Source: Pyrenochaeta sp. MPI-SDFR-AT-0127 (Eukaryota; Ascomycota; Dothideomycetes; Pleosporales; Cucurbitariaceae). From it: a stretch of 64,000 nucleotides of DNA. Below, piece after piece: positions 45,363-56,814 of this stretch. Under the pieces are notes generated by a model. That model ran no database searches and was not told where the DNA came from. It saw only the letters and a program-made list of their open reading frames with translations. The DNA lies in contig JAGTJM010000025.1 of NCBI GenBank assembly GCA_020747015.1, forward strand, positions 186,001 through 250,000, written 5' to 3'. A program made the translations under genes and the position numbers. Position 1 is the stretch's first letter. Each line of letters starts with the position of its first letter.

Positions 45363-47948
45363 CTACGCAGTACCAGGCTTGAAAGCTGATGCCATGCCGA
45401 CTAGTTTCATTGCAAGCACACGTTGTTTTTGCCCGTGTTGTAAACTATCCTTCACTGGCCATCGCGCTTCGAAGCGAATACTTCGACCTTCGACAATCAT
45501 CGCCACCTCGTAATGAACTTCCCAATGCTGTTTATGTGAGCCGGCATGGATACTGTCATTAGAAGGGAATTGAGGCTCTATGCGGCCTTCATCCTTCAAG
45601 AAGGTAAGATCTGCCTCGATTGTTCCGATTTTCTCTGCTCCTGTGCCTTTCATTAGGATTGGACAACACAAGAAGAGGGAGCGTACCTCTGTTCAAAGGA
45701 TGGGTTTTTCTATAATGACATGGATGTTTATCATCAGACATCCATAGTTGCTCCGCGCACAGAAGCAGTTTCCTTGTGATTGGGAAGGTGTGCATGACAT
45801 CGAACGAGAACACTTGCATATTTTCCACCCTCTCGCCCTAACGAAGAACCTGTTAAAATCGATTCTCTGGAACTGTGAACACCACTTACGGCTTGAACTT
45901 GCCAACAAATTGTATCATCAATATATCTCTCACCGTCATCTTTATTGATATTACATCGCGTCTGACGATGTTCCTCGTAGACCGCCGGCTCATATGGCTC
46001 ACTAATCAAAAAGCCATAACTGCACTGTGTGATTCTGCTAGGGCCAAATCGTTTGTTGAGCGCACGAAGTACTGCACCTCTAGCTACTGCAGTCGATCTA
46101 AGAGTTTGTTAGTGTAAGAGAAGATATTACAGAGGTCACACCTAGGAGATGACTGACGGATTTCTAGGAATAATTAACTCCATCTCCCGCCCGTCGCTAT
46201 TTAAGCGGGTCTCCAAATACTTTTTGAGGCAGCTTTGTAGCGAGGGAGACTGTCCAAAGCCACCAGTAAGAATCACCTTCTGAACACAATGACGCCCACT
46301 TTCTGCCAGCGCTAGTTGATTTTCGAGAACATCTTTCACTCCATCCAAAGATTTCCGGAATATCTTTCTCACATCTTTTCTATTGTGGTGTCAGATCACG
46401 TTCATATCTCCCCACCTGATTGCACTTACTGTGGAAGCTCTAAACGATTTTGGAAGAAATTCTTCCTTACGTTCTCTCTCAAATAACCAATGAAGACTGA
46501 TTCTGGGGGAGCGTCCCGGTTGTTGACGTCAATGATTCTCTTGCGGCTGTTCTCAAAATTTGCGGTTGTGGTTTGCGTAATGCTTTTTAGCGTCATTCCG
46601 TTCTGAATTAAATACTGTTCGCTATCGAGCACCCGCCGAAGTTTCTTCTCAAATCTTTCATTGATATAGCTTGCACCGCATAATTTGTCTGCCATGTTCA
46701 GTCCCCATTAAAACAAGTGGAACGAAGGCGGAAATGTTCAAATATACTCACTAAATGGGGCGACAACTTCTGCAGACAGTCGCAGAGGCACGTCATGGTC
46801 GCATTTATAAGTCACGGCATCGACGGTTCCGCCTCCAGCATCGACAATGACTACCGTTTCACCGCGCTATTGATTTACTTAGCATAAGTAATGACGGATC
46901 GTACAACTGTCTGGCTTACATAAAGATCGCTTTTCTCTTCAGCAAGAATGCATTCCGCTGCAGCCTCAGGCTCTGATATCATAAACATGTTGTGGACACT
47001 ATGATTGGCCTGCTCGCCAAATCCTGCTTGTTTTACTGCTTCTTCAAGTGCAATCTGCATGATCCTGCAGGCATTCATCGGCCATTTGGCAGGCACACAT
47101 AGGACGAACTGGATGAGCATATGCGGGTGAAGCTCGTTTGATAGAATCAATTGCTCTTTCGTATGCTTCAGGAGATGCGTCAGATAATGTGCATAGATAT
47201 CTGTAGGGCTCTTGATAATCCTTTTCCTGGTTAGGGCTTTTAAGATATCTTTGAGATCTGCACGAACGTCCTCGGTTTCTTTTTTCTCGTCGAGGTTGAG
47301 CTTGAATCTTGAGAGTGGCCGTGCGTCATCCCTTGGTATTTGTGTCAGGCTGAGCCTTTGTTGCACACCAAATCCCCAGTATTGCGTTACCCCACTCGTG
47401 TGAACTTTTTTTTCTGGAGTGCTTACTTTCGCTTCGCGGCCGCCGTCGTCTTCAAATTGAGATTCTTCACCTTCCGATGGACCGTCGTCGCTATCAGAGG
47501 GCTCATTCTCGCTATGGGATTGTTCTTCGTCATGAGCTGCGTTAGAGAAGTGATCTCTCTGAGGTCTCAATCTCTCTTCATCGTACCATAACTCAGTCGG
47601 AACATCCTGTCTCGGCTCTTGTATTCCAGGAAGAGGGTCATAGCCTGGATAATTACCAATACATTTCACCCTGCGAACATTGACATCTTCGGCTCGCATT
47701 CCTTTTGGCAGTATGGTATACGCAACAGAAGAGAACGTCGTACCAAAATCGATGGCAATAACTATTCGATCCTCATGCACATTACTGATGGGGTCGGTTT
47801 CCATAGAATCGTCATCATCGAATTCTTTCTCGTCCCCTTCTATAGTCATCTCAATGTCCATGTCTTGAATTTCGTCCTCGAATGGAGGTTCTGAACCAGG
47901 ATCAAAATGGCTAAACATATCTCTGGAGCTTCTGGTAGAGGGAGTCAT
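45363..47948 (-). CDS. Divergent Hsp70-like ATPase
   Basis: Seven exons in consistent phase: 47948-46920, 46866-46752, 46688-46430, 46379-46158, 46097-45890, 45837-45687, 45646-45363, giving 755 residues. After an acidic N-terminus, the actin/Hsp70 ATPase motifs are present: phosphate 1 IAIDFGTTFSSVAYT (about 64-78), phosphate 2 VVIVDAGGGTVDAV (about 348-361) and adenosine VILTGGFGQSPSL (about 503-515). An acidic insertion (SDSDDGPSEGEES) interrupts lobe I. There is no canonical substrate-binding domain; instead a fungal C-terminal region follows (ERYIDDTICWQV, later HWEVHYEVAMIVEG). Such expanded Hsp70-like families are common in Pezizomycotina and also occur beside NLR-type genes. The last intron, 45647-45686, is only 40 bases with a branch-like CTAATG very near the acceptor. 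Function and clients are unknown. Confidence 0.82.
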
Positions 47949-48620
47949 ATTTCTGGCGCGTGAAGGGTCCCTGATGATTTTCGGAGTATGGTGAGAGGAT
48001 TCTTTCTCAGAAAATGAAGTACCCCTTTACGGTTTGTTGCATGATAAAAGGCCCTGCCAAAGGAAGGTCTGGGGTCAGCCCGGATTTCTAGCTAGCACAC
48101 AATTTGATTGGGTAAAATTGATTCCGAAGTGTCGAAGCGCCGACTCTATGCAGGTTTGCGGCGCGGTCAAGGAGGTATAACACCTGTTTCATGGGGCGAA
48201 TAACCCCAACCTTGCCCAAGTTTCATTCATCTTCCTCAAAAGCGCAGAAATTATCGTTAACCAATGGCCCTACTCCAACTCGGCTAATATCTGTTTCAAG
48301 AGTAGAGTCTTTTCTGGTCCTGCCGCTGTTGCCTACGGCCAAGTCTCGTCCAACGCGCATGGCTGACATCGATGAAACATCCTAGCATGAGAATCTCCAG
48401 GACTACAGAAAATTTTAATATGTATCTGAGGCATACTGGTAAGGGGCTAGCTATCGTTGGCAATTTTCAGCTTCTCAGCTTCGTTCACCGATCCAATCTC
48501 GCTATAGTTTGTGTCCTCAGGCAGCATACCAATTCCGCATCTACTTGTTCCATCTTAGGCTTACTGAGAGGGGTGTTTTCATTCAATACGTTTTATTGAG
48601 AACATTTCGGAGGCCGTGCC
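47949..48620. promoter_or_regulatory. Divergent upstream region between the Hsp70-like and coiled-coil genes
   Basis: 672 bases lie between divergent starts, so both promoters should be here. Open frames at 48191-48385 and 48372-48599 have no recognised content. Confidence 0.45.
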
Positions 48621-50565
48621 ATGGAAAGTCCAGATCTGGTAGAGCTTTTAGCTCATCTCGATGATATTGTCGCTGGACCTAAGACCTGGTCACTACAAAT
48701 CGATGACGCTGAATCAGAAGAACGGATACACAACGTTTGCCTTGAACTTGCACAAAGGCTTGATTTTGAATATACTAGCGTCCAGATTAGAGAGCGGCTT
48801 TTACAAGAGTTTCGACTTGGGGATGACTTTCCAGACTACAATTTTCCTCTCCTCTTTCTTCATGGCAGCTTAGAGATGGTAAAACTAGGACCAGATATGA
48901 GAGACCTTGTGAAAAAACGACTAAGTGGCATACAACGAGCTAAAACCCTTTTGCCACGGCGTTTACGCTCGCAGTCTGTCATGTCCACTCCATCGGCAAA
49001 GGCCACGACTAAATTCAAACCCCCTACTAGATCTTCAAGATCCTCTGCAAAACCCTCCGCAAAATCCGGAGCTGTAAAGAATCATGCAAAATCGTTACGA
49101 AGCAATGCAACTACGCCCAAAAGGTCTCCCTTCAAGGTATTAACTGTATCTCTGCAATACCAGAACTTGCTGCTTATTCGGAACACTAGGCCAGAAATCG
49201 ATCAAAGAAATCATCTCGCAAACCAAAAATGCGGCTCGAATCTGGCATTCCAGGTGATGAGATTAGCGAGACCCCATCTCACTCACCATTGAGTACATAC
49301 TCAGTCCGAGATTTACCTTCTCCTTGCCCAGTGTCACAAGAAACACCGAATCGACTGCAGACGCAATCAATCCTCATCACTATAAACAATAAAAGCTCCG
49401 CCGATGTCCGAAACGCTTATGAAGCGACTGAAAGCCCTTTTCCGCCAGTCAGCCAGATCGAGCTTAAAATTGACTTGATCTCAGAGCTTGCACACTACAA
49501 GCTTCGTTACGAAATAGCTGAACAAGAATGCGAAAATGCAAAAAAAGCAGAGCGACAGTTGTGGAGCGATATCTCTCAAACGCAGGGTGTATCCGAGAAG
49601 CTGATCAAGGAGTTGCACAAGAAAACAAAGCAAATTATTGAACTGAGAAAACATTTGAACAATCAACATGATTTGAAAAATTATCTCTCGAGTGGACATG
49701 ATAACGGCGAAGCGTCCATATCTCATCAGATCTTCTCACGATTCAAGACCATGAAAGAAGAAATTGCCTCAATTCGCGTCATCAATGGCTCAGACAAATT
49801 ATTTATTGGGCCGTTCCTTAATCAGTCTTCTGACATAGGAGTCCTGCTGCGTACCGTCCTCGAATGCAGTCATACCAAAGCAGAGGAACTGCTAGATGTT
49901 TCTCCAGCGTTGACTCTGTGTGAAGTGATTCAATCACTCACGGGAGCAGCAATTCATCTATGGGTCTTTCAGGCCGAGTACCTTCCAGAAATTATGATGA
50001 ATACGCCACTTCTACAAAGATATCGCGACCACATTGCGACCTTGTGTACGTATCAATGCAACTTTTGATTGGCACCCGCTGATGTGTATCAGGTGGACAC
50101 GATAGGCTGTGCGACCTAGATACTATAGTACACCAATCTATCATCGAAGAACAGAATTTTAGCGAGTTTACCAGTCCTCGTATTGCTTCAAAGCATGCAG
50201 CTCGCCTGTTCGATGCACTTCAACCCTTCCTTGAACAGCAATTGCATTGCAAAACGGTTGAGAATTTAAAGCGTCGACTTGATCTTATCTTTGGATTGGC
50301 AGTACAAATTCGATCATTTTCTTTGGTTGCCAGAGAAGAGTACGAGTCAATCTGGCCATTATTTGGCTCGTCCATTGACGCTAATGAGATGGAATCCGAG
50401 CATATGGGCTCTGAGAACACGGCAGATTTGGTCAGGCTGCCTCTCTCTCCAGGACTTCGGGTCTTCTCAAAGAGTAAGGAATTGGTTGGCTATCATGGTT
50501 TTGAGGCTAAAGATAGAGCACGGGGGACTCTGAAATATGTGATCAAGGCCCTAGTTCTGATCTGA
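48621..50565 (+). CDS. Coiled-coil protein of unknown function
   Basis: Three exons, 48621-49136, 49190-50045 and 50093-50565, in consistent phase, give 614 residues. No known domain is recognised. The N-terminal 110 residues look helical and folded (SPDLVELLAHLDDIVAGPKT; QIRERLLQEFRLGDDFPDYN). They are followed by a basic Ser/Thr/Lys-rich linker (about 115-185), a Ser/Pro segment, and a heptad-like coiled coil at about 260-345 (IAEQECENAKKAERQL, KKTKQIIELRKHLNN). The C-terminal 250 residues again look globular and helical. Introns are short with good splice sites and the frame is clean, so the gene is likely live. It lies between the Hsp70-like gene and the PD-(D/E)XK gene, and may be part of the same accessory block; that link is inferred from position only. 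Confidence 0.7.
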
Positions 50566-51067
50566 GGCACATTAGAGGAGATTGTACTATTTGTTCTTAG
50601 TCTGAATTTTCAGCTGTGTATTAATTTACTATTCTTGGCAAGGCCATGGTGTGGGCTCTCAAAGTCCAACGCTTTCTTCAATCCTCAGCCTGTAGATGTG
50701 GCAGGATAGAACCACGTCTCTCGTCTCTCTTCCAGGCATTCACCACATTCCGTTTAGCACAAGTTTCTGGTTATGCATCATGTCCGGCGGCTACCTAGCG
50801 CCAAGGTATATGAAACAGCAACAAGGTTTGAGCAGCATGTTATGCGCGGCCCCCACTTTTCACCTTCCTTTCCTGATACCTATAAGCAATACCCTGACGC
50901 CACACCTCAGCTCCCGGCGTTAATCAGACATCCAAGCGGAGACTGTCGCTCGTCTGATCAACCGAAACCTAAGCGGGCAGGGGTTTGGTTTTGACATATG
51001 CTCATAAATGCCACTTCTGCTGCGTTCTACATGAGGGTGGAATCAATGGTACGCAGAAGGCTCCATA
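50566..51067. other. Intergenic, 0.5 kb
   Basis: This lies between two plus-strand genes. It must hold a terminator and the promoter of the PD-(D/E)XK gene. No feature was recognised. Confidence 0.4.
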
Positions 51068-53441
51068 ATGCCGCCAAGAAAGGATAAATCTTCCAAAGAG
51101 GAGATACGACAACTGTGCATTGACTACGGCATTCAGTTCAGAGGTCCAGTACCCAGCAGAGATTGGCCAAAAGAACAAAAGCATCATTTTCAGGCGATTC
51201 GCGATATCGAATTGACCCGTTACGAAAGTTATATAGTTGATCAACAAGTCCCAAAGGCACGAAGAGAAGAGTTCAGAAAACGAGTCAGCCATATCAGAAG
51301 AAAAGTATACGGCCTCCTTGATGACGAAAAACCGAATGAGTCTACCTGGCGAGACCTTGAAACCACCATCTTGGAGAGATTGGACAGACTTGTCATTTGG
51401 TGAGTAGTCTTCAACATAAAGTTATACCCAAACTGAACTGATATATACCAAGTGAAAATTGCAATCATGAGGCGTGGATATCGGACTTTGAGGCTGACTT
51501 TCTGAATAAAGAAAGTCAAGCTGTGCTGGCGACGAAACGCCAGAGAAGAAGACTGTGTAGCTGTGAAAACAAAAAGGTTCACTCAAAGGCGGCCATCAAG
51601 TAAGTGTCCCTTTCCCATTGCATAGTCCATGCTAACAAGAAAGCGATCATGAGTATGGCCCCCTTTTCAGTGAAGCAAAAGACGCAATAATCAGTCACGC
51701 ATTGGGTGAAACTTTCCAAAAAGGCAGCGTCTCCATGAAACCGGATCGCATAATAGGCCTTCACGCTCCGTCTGCAATGCCAAGAGATGCTTTCCATTTC
51801 CCGGTTATTGGAACGCGACTACTACTGCCATTTCTTGTATTGGAAGCAAAGAAGGAAGGAGATGTCCCAGGATTTAGGGCGACCCAACATCAGACTGCGT
51901 TTGTGATTCGTAGGTTTCTGAAAGCCCAGGATAGCCTATGTAGTCGTAGACAATCTAGCGAGTTCTGTCTGGTTTGGTTCTTCGCGAACCAGGGTGAACT
52001 ATGGCGACTTCACGCTGGCGTTTACGACAATGGATCTGTGGTAAGTCTCGCCTAGGGAGTCCAGTTTTCTGTTGTATTAACCTGGGTTTGTCAGAAAATT
52101 TTCGATCTATGGCAAGGAACAATACAATCTCAAGACGGTGCCCTCCAAATGCTGCTGATTGTGGATTTCATATGGTCATGGGCTAGAGACGTTTATCGCC
52201 CATCAGTGTGGAAACTGCTTTCTGAGTCCATCCCAGATTTTCAAGACTTCTCTACAGTTCCTACCGATCGGTTCCGCCAGTCAACTTTACTGTCTTGTGA
52301 GTCAACTCCGGCTCCCACTACATATAGTGAAGATTGGATGCAAATTGATGGCGTCTCGGTCGATGCTGGACATGCTCAAGGACACGTTGGAGTCATTGGT
52401 CCTGAAGATCACGAGACTGAAGAACGAGAACTTTTCATCTTACAAGGCGCGACTAATCATACTTTTCTGAGGTGGGCAGTCGGCCACCAAAACGCCCCAT
52501 CATGGACCAAACTGGGGAGCATACGACACTCGAATATCGTAGAGTTCGAATTCCGGTATTTTAACATCTTGCGCCCCGAAGTTTTCGAAGTCAAGCAAGC
52601 AGAATCTGACGATCGTCGGATTTTCGAGAAACTGTTTTCGTTGTCATTTTGGATACTCCCAGAGCAGATCTCTGAGCTGGCGACCCTTTGGACGAGGAGT
52701 GCCACAGCAATCTCCAAAGTCAACATACGGAACGCTACAAAGGCGACATTTTTCGTCCAGACATACTGCGATCATACAACATGGCAGATAAGGAGGGTCA
52801 TGAATTGTATGATATGGAAAATAGAGCCGTTCCCGCCATTTCTGAAGGCCAACGTTCTGCCGGCCTACCTGAGCAGTAATGGGAAATATAAGCACTGCGA
52901 AATGAAGAACATTGAGAGGGCTTTTCGGGACACTCAACAAATATCTGGCCGAGATTCAGTGTGGTTTGCCCTTCGGACTGTAAGCATGGTCTTGGTACCC
53001 AGTGTGGATGGCCGAGGTCCTGGATGGATACCATTCAACGAGGTAAACCTGCCCGATCATGCAACTGAAACGCTGAAAGGTTTCGCAAATCACGCCGACC
53101 TTGGTGATATTGTTGTAAATTGTGTCAAAATATGTTATGGACTTTGGCAAATTGATGAACGGCTTGAGCGACGATTTAGTTCGACCATCCCTGGCTTAGG
53201 GCAAGAGACGCGCAATGGAAATTCCATGCTTGCGGTTCGACCATCAGGCTGGTCGACAACAATATGTCCTCTATTCTGCTTGTTTATTCTTAAGGAAACT
53301 CCCGAAGACAAAGCCGTCCTCCACAAACTTCTCGAAGAAGCCGTCGCATTGAAAAATTTCTATGGTGAGGGCAGACGCTGGGGTCCCTCAGGTTGGAAAA
53401 CACTTCATGAGTGGCGCGCGGAACTTAAACATCGTGGCTAA
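51068..53441 (+). CDS. PD-(D/E)XK nuclease-like fungal protein
   Basis: Four exons: 51068-51399, 51453-51599, 51644-52040 and 52095-53441, giving 740 residues. The N-terminal 110 residues are basic and helical. A nuclease-like core follows, with KPDRIIGL (about 191-198) and, after a hydrophobic strand, FLVLEAKKE (about 223-231): together these supply the PD and ExK residues of the PD-(D/E)XK fold. Next comes HQTAFVIRRFLKAQ, a helix with the QTA pattern usual after the catalytic strands, then VWFFANQGELWRLHAG and IFDLWQGTIQSQDGALQML. The C-terminal 400 residues have no recognised domain. Ascomycete genomes carry many such predicted proteins annotated as hypothetical; activity on DNA or RNA is not established. 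Introns are 44-54 bases. An accessory or self-versus-nonself role is possible but is inference. Confidence 0.72.
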
Positions 53442-53638
53442 AGAATTGCTGCTCATGGTACCAACCATTGGATATTTGTGATAGATGCCGATATATGTTC
53501 AGACGCCACTAAGGGGCTAATCTAGTTTCAAACGGTTTTCCATGCTTTCCTCATGGTATGGCATATGCACAGCCCCTGGTACAGCAGAACAGATGCAGTT
53601 AAAATTCGAAAAGAGCCGCCAATGCAGTGTACCAGATG

Positions 53639-54606
53639 TTATACAAAATTGTTATCAGTCTCTGCTTCCACCTTTCTCTTCTCTTCTACATGAACCGCAT
53701 CCCCATCAATCTTATCAGTCACTCCGACCTTGCGCTTACTCTCGACCAGCGCCTTGATAAGCGCAATAGTCACTTCCCAGCCTTCTCTCAGCTTAGCCTC
53801 ATTATCGCTGAGGTCCGGGACGTGCAAGAAGACTACTGGTCGTTTAGATGCATTTATAGCGTAATAATGCGCTAAGGAGTTGTAGTAGAGAAAGCCGCAT
53901 AGGAAATTTCCCGCATCCGGACTGAGTCGCACATCGGGGCATTCCTCGATGCCTGGATCCCCGTCCACAGAGACATAGCCGAGGTATGCCTTCCACCGGG
54001 CCAGGACATCTGAGGTATCGAATGATGTTGTCAACTTTTTTGGGATCTTATTTGCATGGAACTTGCTTTCTCCGAGATCATCCGAGAACTTTTCACCGTC
54101 CACATCAGGGATTTTGGCATAGCCTGTTCCATGTGCACCCTGTTCTAGCGCAAAGTGTCGGCGCCCTGCTGCGAGACCAATATGCAGGATGATATCGGGC
54201 ACCGGGTAGAGCGGATTGGCCGGTGGTAAAAGGCTTGGTACGAGGTCGACAACGGTGTTGTATGCGACGCGGATAGCGTCATGGTGCACATGGATGTGTA
54301 TTGGTGTCGGGTTTTGAGGTGATGTAGGAATCAAAGCAGGAAGAGCTGACGCAATTTCCCATGATGAATTCTTGGGATATTTTGAAAGAAAAGGCTATTT
54401 CAGACTTAGCATGGGGCGCTATTTTGGCGCAATGAAGAATGAGACAGGAAATAGATCTATCAAACAGGCATGCTGCGAAACGTTGATGAAAAAGGAATAG
54501 CTGGTACTTGGATTCTACTTACCCCAAAGCCTGTCACCAACACGGTGACTGGCTGCTCACCTTTCTCCGTTTTGGGCTGCCTTGCAGCGTATGGAGTGGA
54601 CGGCAT
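53639..54606 (-). CDS. Pyroglutamyl peptidase type I (cysteine peptidase C15)
   Basis: Two exons, 54606-54523 and 54394-53639, joined over a 128-base intron (GTAAGT...AAATAG), give 279 residues. The junction restores VLVTGFGPFLSKYPKNSSWE, the signature start of the family, where the product binds near the GFGPF loop. The catalytic Glu lies in FALEQGAHGTGY (about residue 112), the nucleophile Cys in AGNFLCGFLYYNSL (Cys194) and the His in VVFLHVPDL (His219). The enzyme removes N-terminal pyroglutamate from peptides in the cytosol. Fungal forms are longer than the roughly 215-residue bacterial enzyme, as here. The intron is longer than most in the window. The gene is convergent with the PD-(D/E)XK gene. 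Confidence 0.92.
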
Positions 54607-55438
54607 CGATTAGCAACCTTATCAGATATCGTGGCCGGTGGGAACTGATGAGCAAGAATAGGAGATGCTACCAGATCATTAGCCATGTAATTCAATGAAT
54701 TGTTGTCGAAGTCAAGCTCCACAGTATTGCCATTTCATTTGGTACAGAAGACACAATGAGGAGCGCGTGACCATGCGAGATTTCAATGATCTTGGATCGT
54801 AATGCCCGACTCTTCACACGTAAGAAAAACCTGGCACTTACTCAAATTCACGAAGATAAAGATGCATTCAGGCAGAGTAGATAGCAGTGTTTCATTATCT
54901 TCGTTGGCGAGAGCATCATGGACGATGTCATTAACCGGGTGCGGTTCTCGGTTGCCACGAGCCGGCAACGTGGTCTGGCCAATCAAGTTCTGATTCCTGA
55001 CATCGTTCAATTCCGAGCTGGTTTTGGAGAGCTTTGCAACCCCACAACAATACCCCACACTTTGCTTGCTGAATGGTCTGAACAGCTTGAGGGGTGGTTG
55101 AGAGCGAGCAAATCAATCGTCGAAACGGCGCGTGTCGGCTAGTGTAGAATAACATGGACGATATGCCATTACGTCCCCAAAGTCTGGGAAAGGGTCCAAA
55201 GACGGAACGGCGGCTACTGCACGACGCCGTAGTTAATTGCCGTCATGTAGCTGATCTCTCATTCCACGCGCCATCGGAAGAAGTTGTCGGATGACGATCA
55301 ATGTAAGTGCGAAGAGCTGCAACTGCAACGCCCACAATCGTCTTGCCATTGTGCTGAACTCTTAATACTTCTTTTGTTGAGGCTGACGTTCTGCTTAGCT
55401 AGTCACAAACTACAAACGTTGATCCAGGAATCCTTCTA
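54607..55438. promoter_or_regulatory. Divergent upstream region, peptidase and monooxygenase genes
   Basis: 832 bases lie between divergent starts. Two overlapping short frames (54783-55058 minus and 54802-54993 plus) have no recognised content. Promoters for both genes are expected here. Confidence 0.45.
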
Positions 55439-56761
55439 GTGTTTACGATGGCATCGACAGCTTCTTCATCAAAGCCGTTCAACCTCGCCATAGTTGGCGG
55501 AGGCATTTCCGGCCTGACCCTCGCTATAACCCTCCTGCGATACGATGTTCCCATCACTGTCTACGAAGCTGCGGCTTCCTTCAGCGAGATAGGTGCAGGC
55601 GTCGCCTTCGGGCCCAATGCCGGACGAGCAATGGAACTCATGTCTCCAAAAATATACAACGCGTTCTTGAAGTGTAAAACGGGCAATATCTGGGAAGCGC
55701 AGCAGAATAGTTGGTTCTCGATACGCGTTGGAGACGCACGGAAAGCGGACAAGGATGGATACGTGAGGGAGGGAAAGAAGGTGGGAGATAAACTTTTCGA
55801 TATCCCCTTGCCAAGCACGGGTGGGAGGGGAGGTGTGTACAGAGCGCATTTCCTGGATGAGTTGGTAAAGGAGATACCCGAGGGTGTTGCAAAGTTTGAT
55901 AAGAGGCTTGTAGACCTGAAGGATGCCGAGGATGGCTCGGGAGATATGGTGCTGCACTTCGCAGATGGAACCACGGCACAGCACAGCGCGATCATCGGCT
56001 GCGATGGTATCAAGTCGAAGGCTAGAACTTGGTTGCTTGGCAAAGACGATCCCGCTGCGAACGCTGTTTTCTCTGGCAAGTATGCGTATCGAGGCTTGAT
56101 TCCCATGGATGAAGCTGTCGAACTACTTGGCGCAGAAGTTGCTCAGAACAGCCAAATATTCCTCGGCTACCATGGCCATCTCCTCACTTTCCCCATCGAA
56201 CACGGCAAAACGATGAATGTTGTCGCGTTCAACTCCCGAGAAACATGGGACAAGGACAAGTGGGTCGTTACGACGTCGAAAGAGGATATGGATAGGGATT
56301 TTGCAGAATGGGGCCCTCATGTTCAGAAGATCGTCGGGGCGATGCAGAAACCTGACGTCTGGGCTCTCTTCATGCATCCACCTTGCTCCACCTACACAAA
56401 AGGCCGCGTCTGTCTTCTCGGCGACGCAGCGCATGCCACAACTCCGCATCAAGGAGCTGGTGCAGGCATGTGTATTGAAGACTCGTTCATCCTCGCCAAC
56501 TTGATCAAAGAAGCAAACGGCGTTGATGACGTAGAGCGCGCATTCAGAGTCTTCGATCAAGTTCGGAGAGAAAGATCACAGAAAAACGTCACCACGAGTT
56601 ATGAAGCGGGGCAACTGTATGATTTTGAATTACATGGCGATGATCTTGACAAGATTGAGGAATCTTTCTTGAGCAGGATGGGCTGGATCTGGAATGTGGA
56701 TCTGGAGCAGCAGTTACAAGAGGCAAAGAAGATCTTCCATGAGGACAAGGCAAAAAATTAG
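55439..56761 (+). CDS. FAD-dependent monooxygenase, salicylate-hydroxylase-like
   Basis: A single exon of 440 residues (437 if the second ATG at 55448 is used). The Rossmann FAD motif is LAIVGGGISGLTLAITLLRY (about 16-35) followed by VYEAA. The central motif AIIGCDGIKSKAR corresponds to the DG motif contacting FAD and NAD(P)H, and CLLGDAAHATTPHQGAGAGM is the GD motif binding ribityl. This is the class A flavoprotein aromatic hydroxylase family. Fungal members act on salicylate, 3- and 6-hydroxybenzoates or polyketide products; the substrate cannot be told from sequence. No signal peptide or membrane anchor is seen, so the enzyme is probably cytosolic. The lack of introns contrasts with most neighbours. 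Its stop is only 53 bases from the stop of the convergent peptidase gene. Confidence 0.88.
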   Translation: MFTMASTASSSKPFNLAIVGGGISGLTLAITLLRYDVPITVYEAAASFSEIGAGVAFGPNAGRAMELMSPKIYNAFLKCKTGNIWEAQQNSWFSIRVGDARKADKDGYVREGKKVGDKLFDIPLPSTGGRGGVYRAHFLDELVKEIPEGVAKFDKRLVDLKDAEDGSGDMVLHFADGTTAQHSAIIGCDGIKSKARTWLLGKDDPAANAVFSGKYAYRGLIPMDEAVELLGAEVAQNSQIFLGYHGHLLTFPIEHGKTMNVVAFNSRETWDKDKWVVTTSKEDMDRDFAEWGPHVQKIVGAMQKPDVWALFMHPPCSTYTKGRVCLLGDAAHATTPHQGAGAGMCIEDSFILANLIKEANGVDDVERAFRVFDQVRRERSQKNVTTSYEAGQLYDFELHGDDLDKIEESFLSRMGWIWNVDLEQQLQEAKKIFHEDKAKN

Positions 56762-56814
56762 ACAGCTTAAGTTCAATGGTTCTTCATTATAGTAGAGGCT
56801 TGCCTACTAGGTAT

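Noticed and set aside
55561..56106. Minus-strand open frame of 181 codons
   Set aside because: Antisense to the flavin monooxygenase, whose FAD motifs are clear.
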